Source of the DNA: an uncultured Clostridia bacterium
GTDB lineage: Bacteria > Bacillota > Clostridia > TANB77 > CAG-508
Reading direction: 5' to 3'
Assembly: GCA_934167165.1 (NCBI GenBank)
Contig: CAKPKG010000021.1
Location: 1 to 24,367, forward strand
DNA: 24,367 nt
Shown here: piece after piece, positions 9,753-17,588 of the stretch
Position numbering within the stretch: the stretch's first letter is position 1
Layout: every line of letters begins with the position of its first letter
Notes under the pieces: model-generated
What the model was told of the DNA's origin: nothing
Databases searched by the model: none
The model's input: the letters and a program-made list of their open reading frames with translations, nothing else
Translations under genes and position numbers: made by a program

Positions 9753-10167
9753 TAGTTTTTCTCCTCTCAAAACTTTTAACATTTTTTCTTTATTTTACTT
9801 TTTTTATTTTATACGTTATTGCCAATTGTGTCAATCTTTTTACGGCATATTACAAAAATATTACATTTTCGAAACGTCAATATTACATTTTTATTCTTTT
9901 ATGTTACCTGTTTGTAACATGTTATTTACACTATTATATTTCTGTGGAAACTGTGGATAACTTTGTTAATAATTAATTTTTCTAGCTTTTTTTAACAATT
10001 GTATTCACAGGTTGTGTATTTTTTTACCAATTTATTTGTTACGTTCCAATTATTTACAATAATTATGTGTCCAGTAAATCTGTTTGCTTTTTGTTCTGTA
10101 TTCCTTTTGTAAGTAATTGTTTACGTTTTTTGCTTTATGGGCAAAAAAAATAAAAACCGTTTGGTTT
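9753..10167. other. Non-coding region with DnaA-box-like sites and a palindrome
   Basis: No gene is supported here. It holds the glyQS promoter (9806-9834), a 20-bp palindrome ATGTTAC-N6-GTAACAT (9901-9920) and a cluster of DnaA-box-like 9-mers. These are one perfect TGTGGATAA (9952-9960), TGTGGAAAC (9943-9951), GTATTCACA (10001-10009) and two TTATTTACA (9922-9930, 10050-10058). Flanking genes all run on the minus strand and dnaA and dnaN are absent, so an origin is possible but unproven. Confidence 0.4.
9806..9834 (-). promoter_or_regulatory. Sigma-A promoter of glyQS
   Basis: On the minus strand a perfect -35 TTGACA and -10 TAAAAT are separated by 17 nt, about 50 nt upstream of the glyQS start. 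Confidence 0.7.
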
Positions 10168-10174
10168 TTATTTT
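10143..10174 (-). terminator. Rho-independent terminator of the DUF1294 gene
   Basis: A 12-bp arm pair AAAATAAAAACC and GGTTTTTATTTT with a 4-nt loop and eight T on the minus strand. The 5' arm covers the stop codon of the gene. Confidence 0.75.
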
Positions 10175-10434
10175 ATAACTAAAAATATTATTATACACAC
10201 TATTTCAATAATTAATATTGCTGGAAATCCTATTACAAATTGCATTTTTTTGGTCTTATGTCTAAAAGTATACATTCCTGCAATTCCACCTATTCCTCCT
10301 CCAAGTAGTACAAGTGTAAACAATGTTGATTCTTTTATTCTCCAATTTGCATTCCTTGCCCTTCTTTTATCTATATACATTGCCAAAAAAGCTATTAGAT
10401 TTATTGCTATTACATATATTATTATATATTTCAT
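10168..10434 (-). CDS. DUF1294 family small membrane protein
   Basis: An 88-aa integral membrane protein. It shows the DUF1294 pattern: a first helix (IIIYVIAINLIAFLAMY), the basic motif DKRRARNANWRIKESTL, a Gly-rich helix LVLLGGGIGGIAGMYTFRHKTKK, and a last helix ending the protein. The basic loops suggest the order helix, cytoplasmic loop, helix, basic loop, helix. Molecular function of the family is not known to me. It has its own promoter overlapping the end of the spoIIQ terminator and its own terminator, so it is a monocistron. An AAAAGGAA site precedes the ATG. Confidence 0.88.
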   Translation of the reverse strand: MKYIIIYVIAINLIAFLAMYIDKRRARNANWRIKESTLFTLVLLGGGIGGIAGMYTFRHKTKKMQFVIGFPAILIIEIVCIIIFLVIK

Positions 10435-10474
10435 TTTAAAATTCCTTTTCTATTACTTTAATTTTCTTTTATAT

Positions 10475-10503
10475 TTTATATATTATTTTTACTGTAGTGT
10501 CAA
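10475..10503 (-). promoter_or_regulatory. Sigma-A promoter of the DUF1294 gene
   Basis: TTGACA and TATAAA on the minus strand with a 17-nt spacer. The -35 lies directly at the foot of the spoIIQ terminator. Confidence 0.62.
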
Positions 10504-10538
10504 GTAAAAGAAAGGGGGAAATCCCCTTTTCTTACTTG
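10501..10538 (-). terminator. Rho-independent terminator of spoIIQ
   Basis: A long hairpin with a GGGG/CCCC core (CAAGTAAAAGAAAGGGG and CCCCTTTTCTTACTTG, one mismatch) around GAAAT. The outer part of the stem contains the spoIIQ stop codon. Confidence 0.75.
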
Positions 10539-11335
10539 CAATATATTGTTGGATCTACATTTACATCATCTTTTAAAATCTCAAAATGCAAGTGTGGCTC
10601 ATCACATATTTCAAATGATGCTGAATTTCCTACAGTTCCAATACTTTGTCCCTTCTTTATTTCTTCTCCTTCTGATACAAACTCTGTTGTAAGCAAGTTC
10701 GAATATACAGTTTTAAATCCATTTACATGTTCTACTATTACAGTAAGTCCATACCTTGGATCATTTTTTATAGCAATTACTTTTCCTGCTTCTGCAGATT
10801 TCACAACTGCAGTCCTTTCTGATTTTATATCAACTCCCAAATGAACAATCCATTCATCTAGTGTTTCTGAATATACTAATTCATCCTTTGCAAATTCTCT
10901 TGTAATTTCGCCTTCAACAGGTCTTACAAATTCAGGATCTTTTATTACTGCTGGCTTTTCATTAGAAGCTTCTGTTTTTTTATTACTTTGTGTTTCTGTA
11001 TTAGTAGAAGGTTTTTCTACTTTTACTTCTTCTGTATTTTCTTCTTTTTGTTCTGTTTTGTTTTCTTGCATTGTATTTATTGCTTCTTCGATTGTTTTTC
11101 CTATTTCTGCACTAGCCTGTTCTATATCTTGATTATTATTTTCTATATCATTTGGCACAAGTTCTGCAATTTTTTCTGCTGTTAATGCACTATATGTTGA
11201 ATTTTTTAATTTATTATTATATACAACAAAAGTTATTGCAAAAGTAAGTATTATTACTAAAAAAATACCTCCTGTAAAAAATAGTAAATGTTTAGAATAA
11301 TTTTTCTCTCTTAATTCTCTTCTTCCTCTTCTCAT
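10532..11335 (-). CDS. spoIIQ: SpoIIQ-like M23 (LytM) forespore membrane protein
   Basis: Probable forespore half of the SpoIIQ-SpoIIIAH channel that joins mother cell and forespore during engulfment. The protein has 267 residues. A basic N-terminus MRRGRRELREK is followed by one membrane helix (about residues 18-40), then a Glu/Lys/Thr-rich linker (about 60-135) and a C-terminal M23 domain. The domain has HLGVDI and HLHFEI, so the metal-binding H-x3-D and H-x-H residues are present, as in clostridial SpoIIQ and unlike the degenerate Bacillus form. It directly follows spoIID, the usual clostridial context, which is why I call it SpoIIQ and not a general M23 peptidase. AGGAGG precedes the ATG. 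Confidence 0.85.
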   Translation of the reverse strand: MRRGRRELREKNYSKHLLFFTGGIFLVIILTFAITFVVYNNKLKNSTYSALTAEKIAELVPNDIENNNQDIEQASAEIGKTIEEAINTMQENKTEQKEENTEEVKVEKPSTNTETQSNKKTEASNEKPAVIKDPEFVRPVEGEITREFAKDELVYSETLDEWIVHLGVDIKSERTAVVKSAEAGKVIAIKNDPRYGLTVIVEHVNGFKTVYSNLLTTEFVSEGEEIKKGQSIGTVGNSASFEICDEPHLHFEILKDDVNVDPTIYCK

Positions 11336-11366
11336 TGTGTTCCTCCTTATTTTTATCTTTAGTAAA

Positions 11367-11396
11367 ATTATTTCCTTATTTTTGAAATTTATTCAC
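11367..11396 (-). promoter_or_regulatory. Possible sigma-F promoter of spoIIQ
   Basis: In the 61-nt gap between spoIID and spoIIQ there is a GGAAATAAT -10, close to the sigma-F/G consensus GGnnAnAnT, with a weak GTGAA 16 nt before it. SpoIIQ is a known sigma-F target, so context supports it. The -35 match is poor. Confidence 0.3.
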
Positions 11397-12392
11397 CTAA
11401 ATATTTACTATTTCAACTCCTGTATAATAATGTTTAATTATCTCTTCATACCCCTTTCCTTCTTTTGCCATACTATCTGCACCTGTTTGGCTCATTCCTA
11501 CTCCATGCCCATATCCTAGAACATTAAATTTTATATTTTCATCCTCAATAACAATTTCAAATTTTGCTGATTTCAAACCAAATATATTTCTTATTTCAGT
11601 ACCTGACAATTCTAAATTACCTACTTTCATTTTTTTTACTCTCTGGCCTTCTGTATATTCTAAAATTTCTATTTGATTTTCGTTTGAAAAATCAATTTCA
11701 AAATCATTATGATATTGCTTGATTTTTTCTATAAATTCTTCTTTACTAATGGTCAATTCTGAACTGTACTGTGTATAATTGCTTTCTCCACTCGTTTCTA
11801 CTGCTTGCAGATATGGTTCATCTTTTCCTCCCCAAACACTACTTGCAATTTCCGTTTTTCCTCCGCTATTTGAATGAAAAAATGCATTAATTGGTTTACC
11901 TTCATATGTTATAATTTTGCCTTTTGTGTTATCTACTGCACTTACAATTTTTGACCAATTATTTTCTCTTTCCCCTTCATTCCATTTCTCAAATCTTGCT
12001 TCTTTCGAAATCCATGCTTGACAACATTTTGAATCATCACAAATATCTGCATTTTCGTGTTTGCTTCCACTTGTTATTTTATATATGGTGTAAGTTCTAG
12101 CAACAACAGCCTGAGCTTTTAAAGCCTCTTCTTCAAAACTTGCAGGCATTTCGCTTGATACAACTCCATATAAATATTGATCTAAATCTAATTCCTCTAT
12201 TTCGCCTGTATTTGCATGTAATAACTTTACCTTACTATATTGTCCGTAATTATATTCTTCTTGATTATTTTTTTCTTCATTTATTGGAACTTCCATTTTT
12301 GTTTCTTGTGTTCTAAACCTTTTTGTAAATATTATTGGAATTACAAAGCAAATTAATACAAAAGAAATAGTGTAAAATATTATTTTTTTCAT
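11397..12392 (-). CDS. spoIID: SpoIID, sporulation lytic transglycosylase
   Basis: A membrane-anchored peptidoglycan hydrolase of the DMP engulfment machine. It has 331 residues. An N-terminal hydrophobic anchor (IIFYTISFVLICFVIPIIF) is followed by the SpoIID domain: LDQYLYGVVSSEMPASF with the catalytic glutamate, EALKAQAVVARTYTIYK, ADICDDSKCCQAW with its cysteines, FFHSNSGGKTEIASSVWGG, and the C-terminal GYGHGVGMSQTGADSMAKEG. It starts only 12 nt after sigF and is probably co-transcribed with it, which is unusual since spoIID is normally a sigma-E gene placed elsewhere. Reading frame and length are normal. All CGG triplets are out of frame. Confidence 0.95.
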   Translation of the reverse strand: MKKIIFYTISFVLICFVIPIIFTKRFRTQETKMEVPINEEKNNQEEYNYGQYSKVKLLHANTGEIEELDLDQYLYGVVSSEMPASFEEEALKAQAVVARTYTIYKITSGSKHENADICDDSKCCQAWISKEARFEKWNEGERENNWSKIVSAVDNTKGKIITYEGKPINAFFHSNSGGKTEIASSVWGGKDEPYLQAVETSGESNYTQYSSELTISKEEFIEKIKQYHNDFEIDFSNENQIEILEYTEGQRVKKMKVGNLELSGTEIRNIFGLKSAKFEIVIEDENIKFNVLGYGHGVGMSQTGADSMAKEGKGYEEIIKHYYTGVEIVNI

Positions 12393-12404
12393 TTTTACAC
12401 CTTA

Positions 12405-13124
12405 CTAACTTACTATTTTTTCTTTCATTTGATTTAATATTCTTTTTTCTAGTCTTGAAACTTGCACTTGAGTTATTCCTAGCATTTTTGCCACTTCTGT
12501 TTGTGTTTTTCTTTTGTAGTATCGTAAAAGTATTATTTTTTTATCTCTTATCTCAAGACTATTTATTAATTCTTCTACACATAACTTATTTAATAAAATA
12601 CCCGCTTCATCTCTCTGACTAGATATTTTTGCAATTTTGCTTTCTCCACTTTCATCGTCATATACATTTTTATCTATTGACTCAACACTTCTTTGAGATT
12701 CCAATGCTACAACTATTTCTTCTTTTTCTACTTTTAATTCTTTTGCTAATTCCTCTATTGTAATTTCTTCTCCTTTTTTTGATAAATATTCTTTTTGTAC
12801 TTGTGATATCTTTGCAGATAATTCCTTTATGCTTCTGCTTATTTTTATTGTTCCATCATCTCTTATAAATCTTTTTATCTCTCCTATTATATATGGAACA
12901 GCATATGTAGATAATTTAAACTCTAGAGAAGTATCAAAACCTTTTATTGCTTTTATAAATCCTATATAAGCAATTTGTTCTAATTCTTCTTTATCATATC
13001 CTCTTCCTAAAAATCTTTTAACTATACTCCATATTAATCCAGAATTTGTTTTAATTATTTTTGTCATAGCCTCTTCATCATTATTTTGAGCCTTTATTAT
13101 TTCTTCTGAATCTATTTCATACAT
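12405..13124 (-). CDS. sigF: RNA polymerase sporulation sigma factor F
   Basis: The first compartment-specific sigma factor, active in the forespore, held inactive by SpoIIAB. It has 239 residues with sigma region 2 (LIWSIVKRFLGRGYDKEELEQIAYIGFIKAI, FDTSLEFKLSTYAVPYIIGEIKRFIRDDG), region 3 (KISRSIKELSAKISQVQKEYL) and region 4 with its helix-turn-helix (KKIILLRYYKRKTQTEVAKMLGITQVQVSRLEKRIL). It overlaps the end of spoIIAB, implying translational coupling, and has an AAAGGAG site. The position after spoIIAA and spoIIAB marks it as SigF rather than SigG. Confidence 0.95.
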   Translation of the reverse strand: MYEIDSEEIIKAQNNDEEAMTKIIKTNSGLIWSIVKRFLGRGYDKEELEQIAYIGFIKAIKGFDTSLEFKLSTYAVPYIIGEIKRFIRDDGTIKISRSIKELSAKISQVQKEYLSKKGEEITIEELAKELKVEKEEIVVALESQRSVESIDKNVYDDESGESKIAKISSQRDEAGILLNKLCVEELINSLEIRDKKIILLRYYKRKTQTEVAKMLGITQVQVSRLEKRILNQMKEKIVS

Positions 13125-13567
13125 AAATTACTCCTTTGTGCTTCTAACATTTTTTTCATTGTTACTTTTGTTCCTATTCCTAAAATAGACTCTACTTTCA
13201 TTTCGTCCATAAAGCTTTCCATTATTGTAAATCCCATTCCTGATCTTTCTAAATCTGGTTTAGATGTATATAATGGTTCTTTTGCCTTATTTATGTCTTC
13301 TATTCCTTTTCCTTCATCTGATATTACTATTTCTATTGAATTTGCAAACAACTTACATTCTATTTTTATTATTCCTTCTTGCTCTTCATAACCATGTATT
13401 ATACAGTTTGTTACTGCTTCTGAAACTGCAGTTTTTATATCTGCCAGTTCTTCTATTGTAGGATCTAACTGTGCTGCAAATGCTGCTACTGCTATTCTTG
13501 CAAATGCTTCATTGCTAGATTTACTTGTAAACTCTAATTTCATTTCATTATCATATACATTTTTCAA
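13112..13567 (-). CDS. spoIIAB: SpoIIAB, anti-sigma-F factor and serine kinase
   Basis: A GHKL-type kinase that binds SigF and phosphorylates SpoIIAA. The best start is TTG at 13567, eight nt after GGAGG, giving MKNVYDNEMKLEF, like the Bacillus start. An in-frame ATG at 13573 is too close to the site. Visible motifs are the N-box AVSEAVTNCIIHGYEEQ, the G1 box SDEGKGIEDI and the G2 box RSGMGFTIMESFMD, ending GTKVTMKK. Its 5' end overlaps the frameshifted end of spoIIAA (stop at 13551) and its 3' end overlaps sigF. The protein is complete with no in-frame CGG. Confidence 0.94.
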   Translation of the reverse strand: MKNVYDNEMKLEFTSKSSNEAFARIAVAAFAAQLDPTIEELADIKTAVSEAVTNCIIHGYEEQEGIIKIECKLFANSIEIVISDEGKGIEDINKAKEPLYTSKPDLERSGMGFTIMESFMDEMKVESILGIGTKVTMKKMLEAQRSNLCMK

Positions 13568-13899
13568 AATCATTTCCTCCTATACTTTCATTTTCTTCTA
13601 TTGGCACTAACTTAAGAACCCCAGACATCTCTAGTACTTTTTTTACAACTGGTTTAACATTAATTAAGGACATTGTACCTCCGAAACATTGTTGTTAATT
13701 TATATCTTCCTATTATCATTCCTATTCCACTACTGTCCATAAAAGTAACTTTTTCAAAATCAAAAATTACTTTTTTAGGTATATGTATTTGTATTTCGTA
13801 GTCTGCTCTTTTTCTTATTTTCTCACTAGTATGGTGATCAATCTCTTCTGTTATTTTTAAAATTAATAACTTGTCCTGTTTTTTATATTCACTTATCAT
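13551..13899 (-). CDS. spoIIAA: SpoIIAA, anti-anti-sigma factor, read through a +1 shift at CGG
   Basis: A STAS-domain protein that releases SigF when dephosphorylated by SpoIIE. The start is MISEYKKQDKLL after AAGGAGG. The phosphorylation motif FMDSSGIGMIIGRYK sits at about residues 53-67. Five codons later, after TTT, comes in-frame CGG at 13683-13681. Reading on would stop after six codons, giving a truncated STAS domain. Skipping the C gives GGA GGT ACA, i.e. MFGGTMSLINVKPVVKKVL and EMSGVLKLVPI, the expected last strand and helix. The restored protein has 115 residues (B. subtilis has 117) and ends at 13551, overlapping spoIIAB as in other spoIIA operons. The match in length, sequence and overlap is strong. 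Confidence 0.93.
13681..13683 (-). other. +1 frameshift site 4: in-frame CGG (TTT CGG A) in spoIIAA
   Basis: Skipping C13683 turns TTT CGG AGG into TTT GGA GGT, restoring the family GG turn (glycine 73) after the helix that follows the phosphoserine. The zero frame reaches TAA after six codons. Confidence 0.87.
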
Positions 13900-14075
13900 T
13901 TGTATTCCTCCTTTTTCTAATGTATAGGGACAAAGCTTTCTTTGAAGATAGTCTTCGTTTGAGAGCAATGTCCCTACTTGGCATCTGGTAATGTCAAATT
14001 TCTATATTCTCTTACACAATATATATACAATTTTTGGAAATTTTTTCCTTCGATGAATTTTAGGAAGTTTTAGCG
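13900..14075 (-). promoter_or_regulatory. Leader of the spoIIA operon with a nested inverted repeat
   Basis: There is no gene here. A 52-bp element at 13925-13976 has outer arms TAGGGACA and TGTCCCTA and an inner GAAGA-tag-TCTTC hairpin. It lies in the 5' leader, ending about 25 nt before the spoIIAA start. Further upstream the minus strand has TTGTAT and TATAGA (18-nt spacer), a weak sigma-A candidate. I found no good sigma-H match. Confidence 0.4.
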
Positions 14076-14114
14076 AAAAAAGAGAAATCCTTCAATCAAG
14101 GATTTCTCTTTTTT
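14076..14114 (-). terminator. Rho-independent terminator of the beta-helix gene
   Basis: A perfect 17-bp inverted repeat (AAAAAAGAGAAATCCTT and its complement) with a 5-nt loop and a T-run, 18 nt past the stop at 14133. It separates this operon from spoIIA. Confidence 0.85.
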
Positions 14115-14132
14115 CTTAATATATTACTCTTA

Positions 14133-14843
14133 TTATTTTAATTCAACTTTTGGATTCCCTGTTACCATATACTCTGCTTTTGGAAATACTCTTTTTTCTG
14201 CAGGAACAAATCCTCTTACTTGCACTGTTGGCAAAATCCATGTATATGGTCCAATAAATGTTCCTGGCACTGCTGTAGAATTAGCTCCCATTCTTGAGCT
14301 ATCTCCTATTATGCTTCCAAAAAAGTCTGTACCTGTATCTGTATTCTCTCCATTTAATTTTATTTTTATATTAGCTTGATCAAATCTTCTATTTGCAAGT
14401 ATTGTTCCACTTCCTACTCTTGTTGATTTGCCAAGAATAGTATCTCCAACAAATGCCAAACTTGCTACCTTTGATTTGTTTTGCAATATACAATGCTTTA
14501 CTTCTGAAGCATGCCCTACACAGCAGTTATCTCCAATTATTGAACCTGGTCTTATTAGTGCACCTGATTGTATTTCTACATTTTTTCCTATTAACACTGG
14601 TCCTTGTATTGTTACATTTGCATGTATTTTTGTGCCTTCATCAATAAAATATGGCCCTTCTATTGAACAAAATTCTCCCACTTCTGCTTTGTTGATTTTC
14701 ATATTTTCATTGTTCATGAACTTTTTTATATAACTATTTATATTATTTAAAGCTTCCCATGGATATGTACAATTGTCAAACACTTCTTTAAATCTAAAAT
14801 TTTCTATTTCTTTGAAATAGTAGTCTAATTCTAATTCTTTCAT
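14133..14843 (-). CDS. Left-handed beta-helix acyltransferase-like protein (GlmU C-terminal type)
   Basis: A 236-residue hexapeptide-repeat protein. About 70 residues of helical N-terminus (LDYYFKEIENFRFKEVFDN) precede the repeats: GEFCSIEGPYFIDEGTKIHANV, IQGPVLIGKNVEIQSGALIRPGSIIG, CVGHASEVKHCIL. LAFVGDTILGKSTRVGSGTILANRRFDQANIKI resembles the acetyltransferase half of GlmU, with no nucleotidyltransferase domain. It probably acylates a nucleotide sugar or another amine in the cytoplasm. The substrate is not readable from sequence. It has a GGAGGG site, starts 12 nt after the KAP NTPase gene, and is last in the comFC operon. Confidence 0.85.
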   Translation of the reverse strand: MKELELDYYFKEIENFRFKEVFDNCTYPWEALNNINSYIKKFMNNENMKINKAEVGEFCSIEGPYFIDEGTKIHANVTIQGPVLIGKNVEIQSGALIRPGSIIGDNCCVGHASEVKHCILQNKSKVASLAFVGDTILGKSTRVGSGTILANRRFDQANIKIKLNGENTDTGTDFFGSIIGDSSRMGANSTAVPGTFIGPYTWILPTVQVRGFVPAEKRVFPKAEYMVTGNPKVELK

Positions 14844-14855
14844 TTTACCCTCCTA

Positions 14856-16797
14856 TTATTTATATCTATTTAAAATAATTTCTAAATCCTTCGCAAATTC
14901 TTTAAGCATTACTATTTTTATTCCAATTTCTTTTCCTTTTACATAATCATCTATGATTTGTTTTAGTTTTTTCATGTTTCTCATTTCTGGTTCTATTTCT
15001 TTTGTATATTTTTCTGCTCTAGTTAACAATTTTTCTTTTATAGCAACTATATCTTCATTACTAGCACAAGAAAGTCTTTGGAACATTTGGTATGAATCAT
15101 AATATTTAAAAATAGGTATATTCATACATTCTTTATCAAATCTTTCATAAAACATTTCCATTTTCATTGGGATACATTTAAATATATCTTCTGCTTTTTC
15201 TATATACATTTTATCTTTTAATGTTGTATTTAGCATATAAAAATGTGATAAAACTTCTTCTATTTCTGGTGTTTTTTCTCCAATTATTATTCCTTCTATT
15301 TCTTTTTCAGCATTTTCGCTATAATCCGAATTTAAAGCTGCCGCATTCATACCATTAAAGAATATTGTTTTTACAGTCTTTACATCATATTTTATTAATC
15401 CTTTTTTTATAAAGTATGTGAAGTATATGAATAATTTTACAGTATCTAGCAACTTAACTTTTCCACTTTTTACATCTTCTATTACTTCTTCTATTACACC
15501 TGGAAACTGATCATCAGAAATCTTCCAATATTCTTCTGTAAGTAACCTTTTGTATCCTGGAAGTTTTTCTGTATCTACTGTGTTTATAATTGTTTCCATG
15601 TTTTTCTTAAATGTTTTCATATCAAATATTCTTGTTCTTACATACATTTCTATGAATTTAAAGAAACGATATTCTACTTTAAAATTATAATAATAATTGT
15701 TATCAAATTCTTTTATATAAAATTGTCTGTTATCCATTAATACTCTAGATGAAACTAATATTGACTTATATTCTTCGTTGTCCTTTATGTTTATAAATTT
15801 ATCTTTTGTTATTTTTCCTGCCTTTATTTCAAAAGATATTGCTATTGTGAATATTAGCATAGTTTGTACAATTCTATAATTTGTATTTGGATAATTTTTA
15901 TTTACCATCTCATATATCTTTTTAAAATCATTTAATGCATGTTTTAGAATTCTTAAGTTTCTTGTTCCACTTTTGTTAAATGTTGATATTATATAATTTG
16001 TGTTTTCTCTTAAGAATCTTATTAATTCTGGATTATTTTCATAACGCATTAATATTCCATTTATTATATAGCTAAATTCTGGAACATATTCAAAAGTTTC
16101 ACCTATTAACTTTTCTTTTATTCTTTCATAATCATTTGCTTTGTCAAATACATATTCTATTTTATCTCGTATTTTTTCTACCATTGGTTTATCTGTTTTA
16201 GATAAATCTCCCTCTTTATCTAAAAGATATGTTGCTATAAATGTTTTCATTTCTAGATTTGTGCTTTTCAATTTTGTTGACAATTCTTTTTCATTACATA
16301 TTATTATTGTTTTTATATGATCATGTTCAACAAAATTATTTATATATCCGAAGTATATCTATAACATCTACATTTGCTCTCTCCAAGTCATCAAAGCATA
16401 ATACCTTGTCGTCTGTTGAAAAAAACTTACTATAATCTACTTTATCTCCATTTTGAGTAACCCCAAAAAGATTTGCCATATCCAAACCTGTTTTTGCATA
16501 TTCTGGGATAGACTGTTGTCCTGTTGCATTCATGTATTTTCTCATGTTTTTGTCCATTAATTGAGTAGTTTCTATAAATATTTTTTTGCTTATCTCTTCT
16601 AAATTTGATATTCCATATAGAGACATATAAATTGTTGTATATTGCTTTCCATTTAATTGCAATGAATCTATCTTATTTCTTATTTTGTTGTTCCAAAAAT
16701 AAGTTTTTCCACTTCCCCATTCACCATTTATCATTATTGCATAGTCTGTATAATCTGCTCTTACATAATCTAATATGCTTTCTACTAAATCTTCCAT
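14856..16797 (-). CDS. KAP-family P-loop NTPase, read through a +1 shift at CGG
   Basis: A predicted ATPase of the KAP type. N-terminal Walker A GEWGSGKTYFW is at residues 25-35 and Walker B VLCFDDLERA at 132-141. Shortly after, following CTT, is in-frame CGG at 16350-16348, and the zero frame stops three codons later. Skipping the C gives GGA TAT ATA, continuing DILGYINNFVEHDHIKTIII and CNEKEL, the expected sensor strand of KAP proteins. The restored product is about 646 residues. The rest is alpha-helical without membrane segments and ends in a Lys/Glu-rich helix. AAAGGAGA precedes the ATG. It lies between comFC and an acyltransferase. KAP proteins are known in membrane-linked and phage-exclusion roles, but no such role can be shown here. 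Confidence 0.85.
16348..16350 (-). other. +1 frameshift site 5: in-frame CGG (CTT CGG A) in the KAP NTPase gene
   Basis: Skipping C16350 converts CTT CGG ATA into CTT GGA TAT (glycine 150), 13 residues after Walker B, and opens the frame for another 497 codons. The zero frame hits TAA after three codons. Confidence 0.85.
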
Positions 16798-16833
16798 ACT
16801 TCTCCTTTCTGCAAAGTTTTTGACTTCTTTGCA

Positions 16834-17472
16834 TTAATCTTTTGCAATTGTTAAAACTCCAACTGTTTTTGCTCCTGCTTTTTTTAAAATTTTACTACAT
16901 TCATTTACAGTACTACCAGTTGTAAATATATCATCAAATAATAAAATATTTTTCCCTTGAATTTTCTCTAAATTTAAAACCTTAAATGCATTTTTTATAT
17001 TTTGTTTTCGTTTATTTTTATTTAATTTGCTTTGAGCTATAGTATTTTTACTCTTTACTAGTACATCATCACAAAGTTTTATATCTATGTTTTTTGCTAT
17101 TTCTTTTGCTATTAGTTGTGTTTGGTTATATCCTCTTTGCAATTTTCTTTTTCTATGTATTGGAACTGGGATAATTATATCATATTTTTTTAAAAGTCCA
17201 CATACTTTTTCATTTTTTAGTATTATTTTTGCAAATGTATTATATATGTATGACTTGTCTTGAAATTTGTATTGTATTATCTTTTCTCTAATCAATCCTT
17301 CATATTTAAAAATGCTAATTAATTCTTCAAAATAATTGTTTTTGCTTCTAATAACAATGTCTTTTTTGTATTTTTTTATTTTCTCTTCGCATTTTTTGCA
17401 TAAGCTTTCTTTTTGAATTTTATTGCAAAATGCGCATACATCTGGATATATTAATTTTAGTAAATTTAACAT
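16834..17472 (-). CDS. comFC: ComFC-type phosphoribosyltransferase-fold protein
   Basis: A 212-residue ComF/GntX family protein linked to DNA uptake in competent bacteria. It has an N-terminal zinc ribbon of two cysteine pairs (CAFC at about 13-16, CKKC at about 25-28), the conserved IPVPIHRKRKLQRGYNQTQL, and the PRPP-binding loop LLFDDIFTTGSTVNEC near the C-terminus. AGGAGG lies just upstream of MLNLLKLIYPDVCAFC. It is the first gene of an operon with the KAP NTPase 36 nt downstream. The partner comFA is not in the window, and whether this organism is naturally competent cannot be judged. Confidence 0.92.
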   Translation of the reverse strand: MLNLLKLIYPDVCAFCNKIQKESLCKKCEEKIKKYKKDIVIRSKNNYFEELISIFKYEGLIREKIIQYKFQDKSYIYNTFAKIILKNEKVCGLLKKYDIIIPVPIHRKRKLQRGYNQTQLIAKEIAKNIDIKLCDDVLVKSKNTIAQSKLNKNKRKQNIKNAFKVLNLEKIQGKNILLFDDIFTTGSTVNECSKILKKAGAKTVGVLTIAKD

Positions 17473-17510
17473 GCTTGTCCTCCTTTATTTTAATTTTTTT
17501 GCTTAAACTC

Positions 17511-17539
17511 TTGTATTTTTTTTTTATTTATGCTAAACT
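17511..17539 (+). promoter_or_regulatory. Extended -10 promoter of rpmB
   Basis: TTGTAT and TAAACT with a 17-nt spacer, and TG one base before the -10. It is 50 nt upstream of the rpmB start and its AGGAGGT site. Confidence 0.45.
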
Positions 17540-17588
17540 ATTATTTAGTCAGTTTATTAGGTAAATAATAGGAGGTGCTTATAGTATC

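Noticed and set aside
9753..10167. T-box riboswitch upstream of glyQS
   Set aside because: No T-box core (AGGGTGG-ACCGCG) or antiterminator is visible on the minus strand, and the promoter lies only about 50 nt from the start codon.
13571..13573. ATG start of spoIIAB at 13573
   Set aside because: It is only two bases from the GGAGGAA site. TTG at 13567 has normal spacing and matches the family N-terminus.
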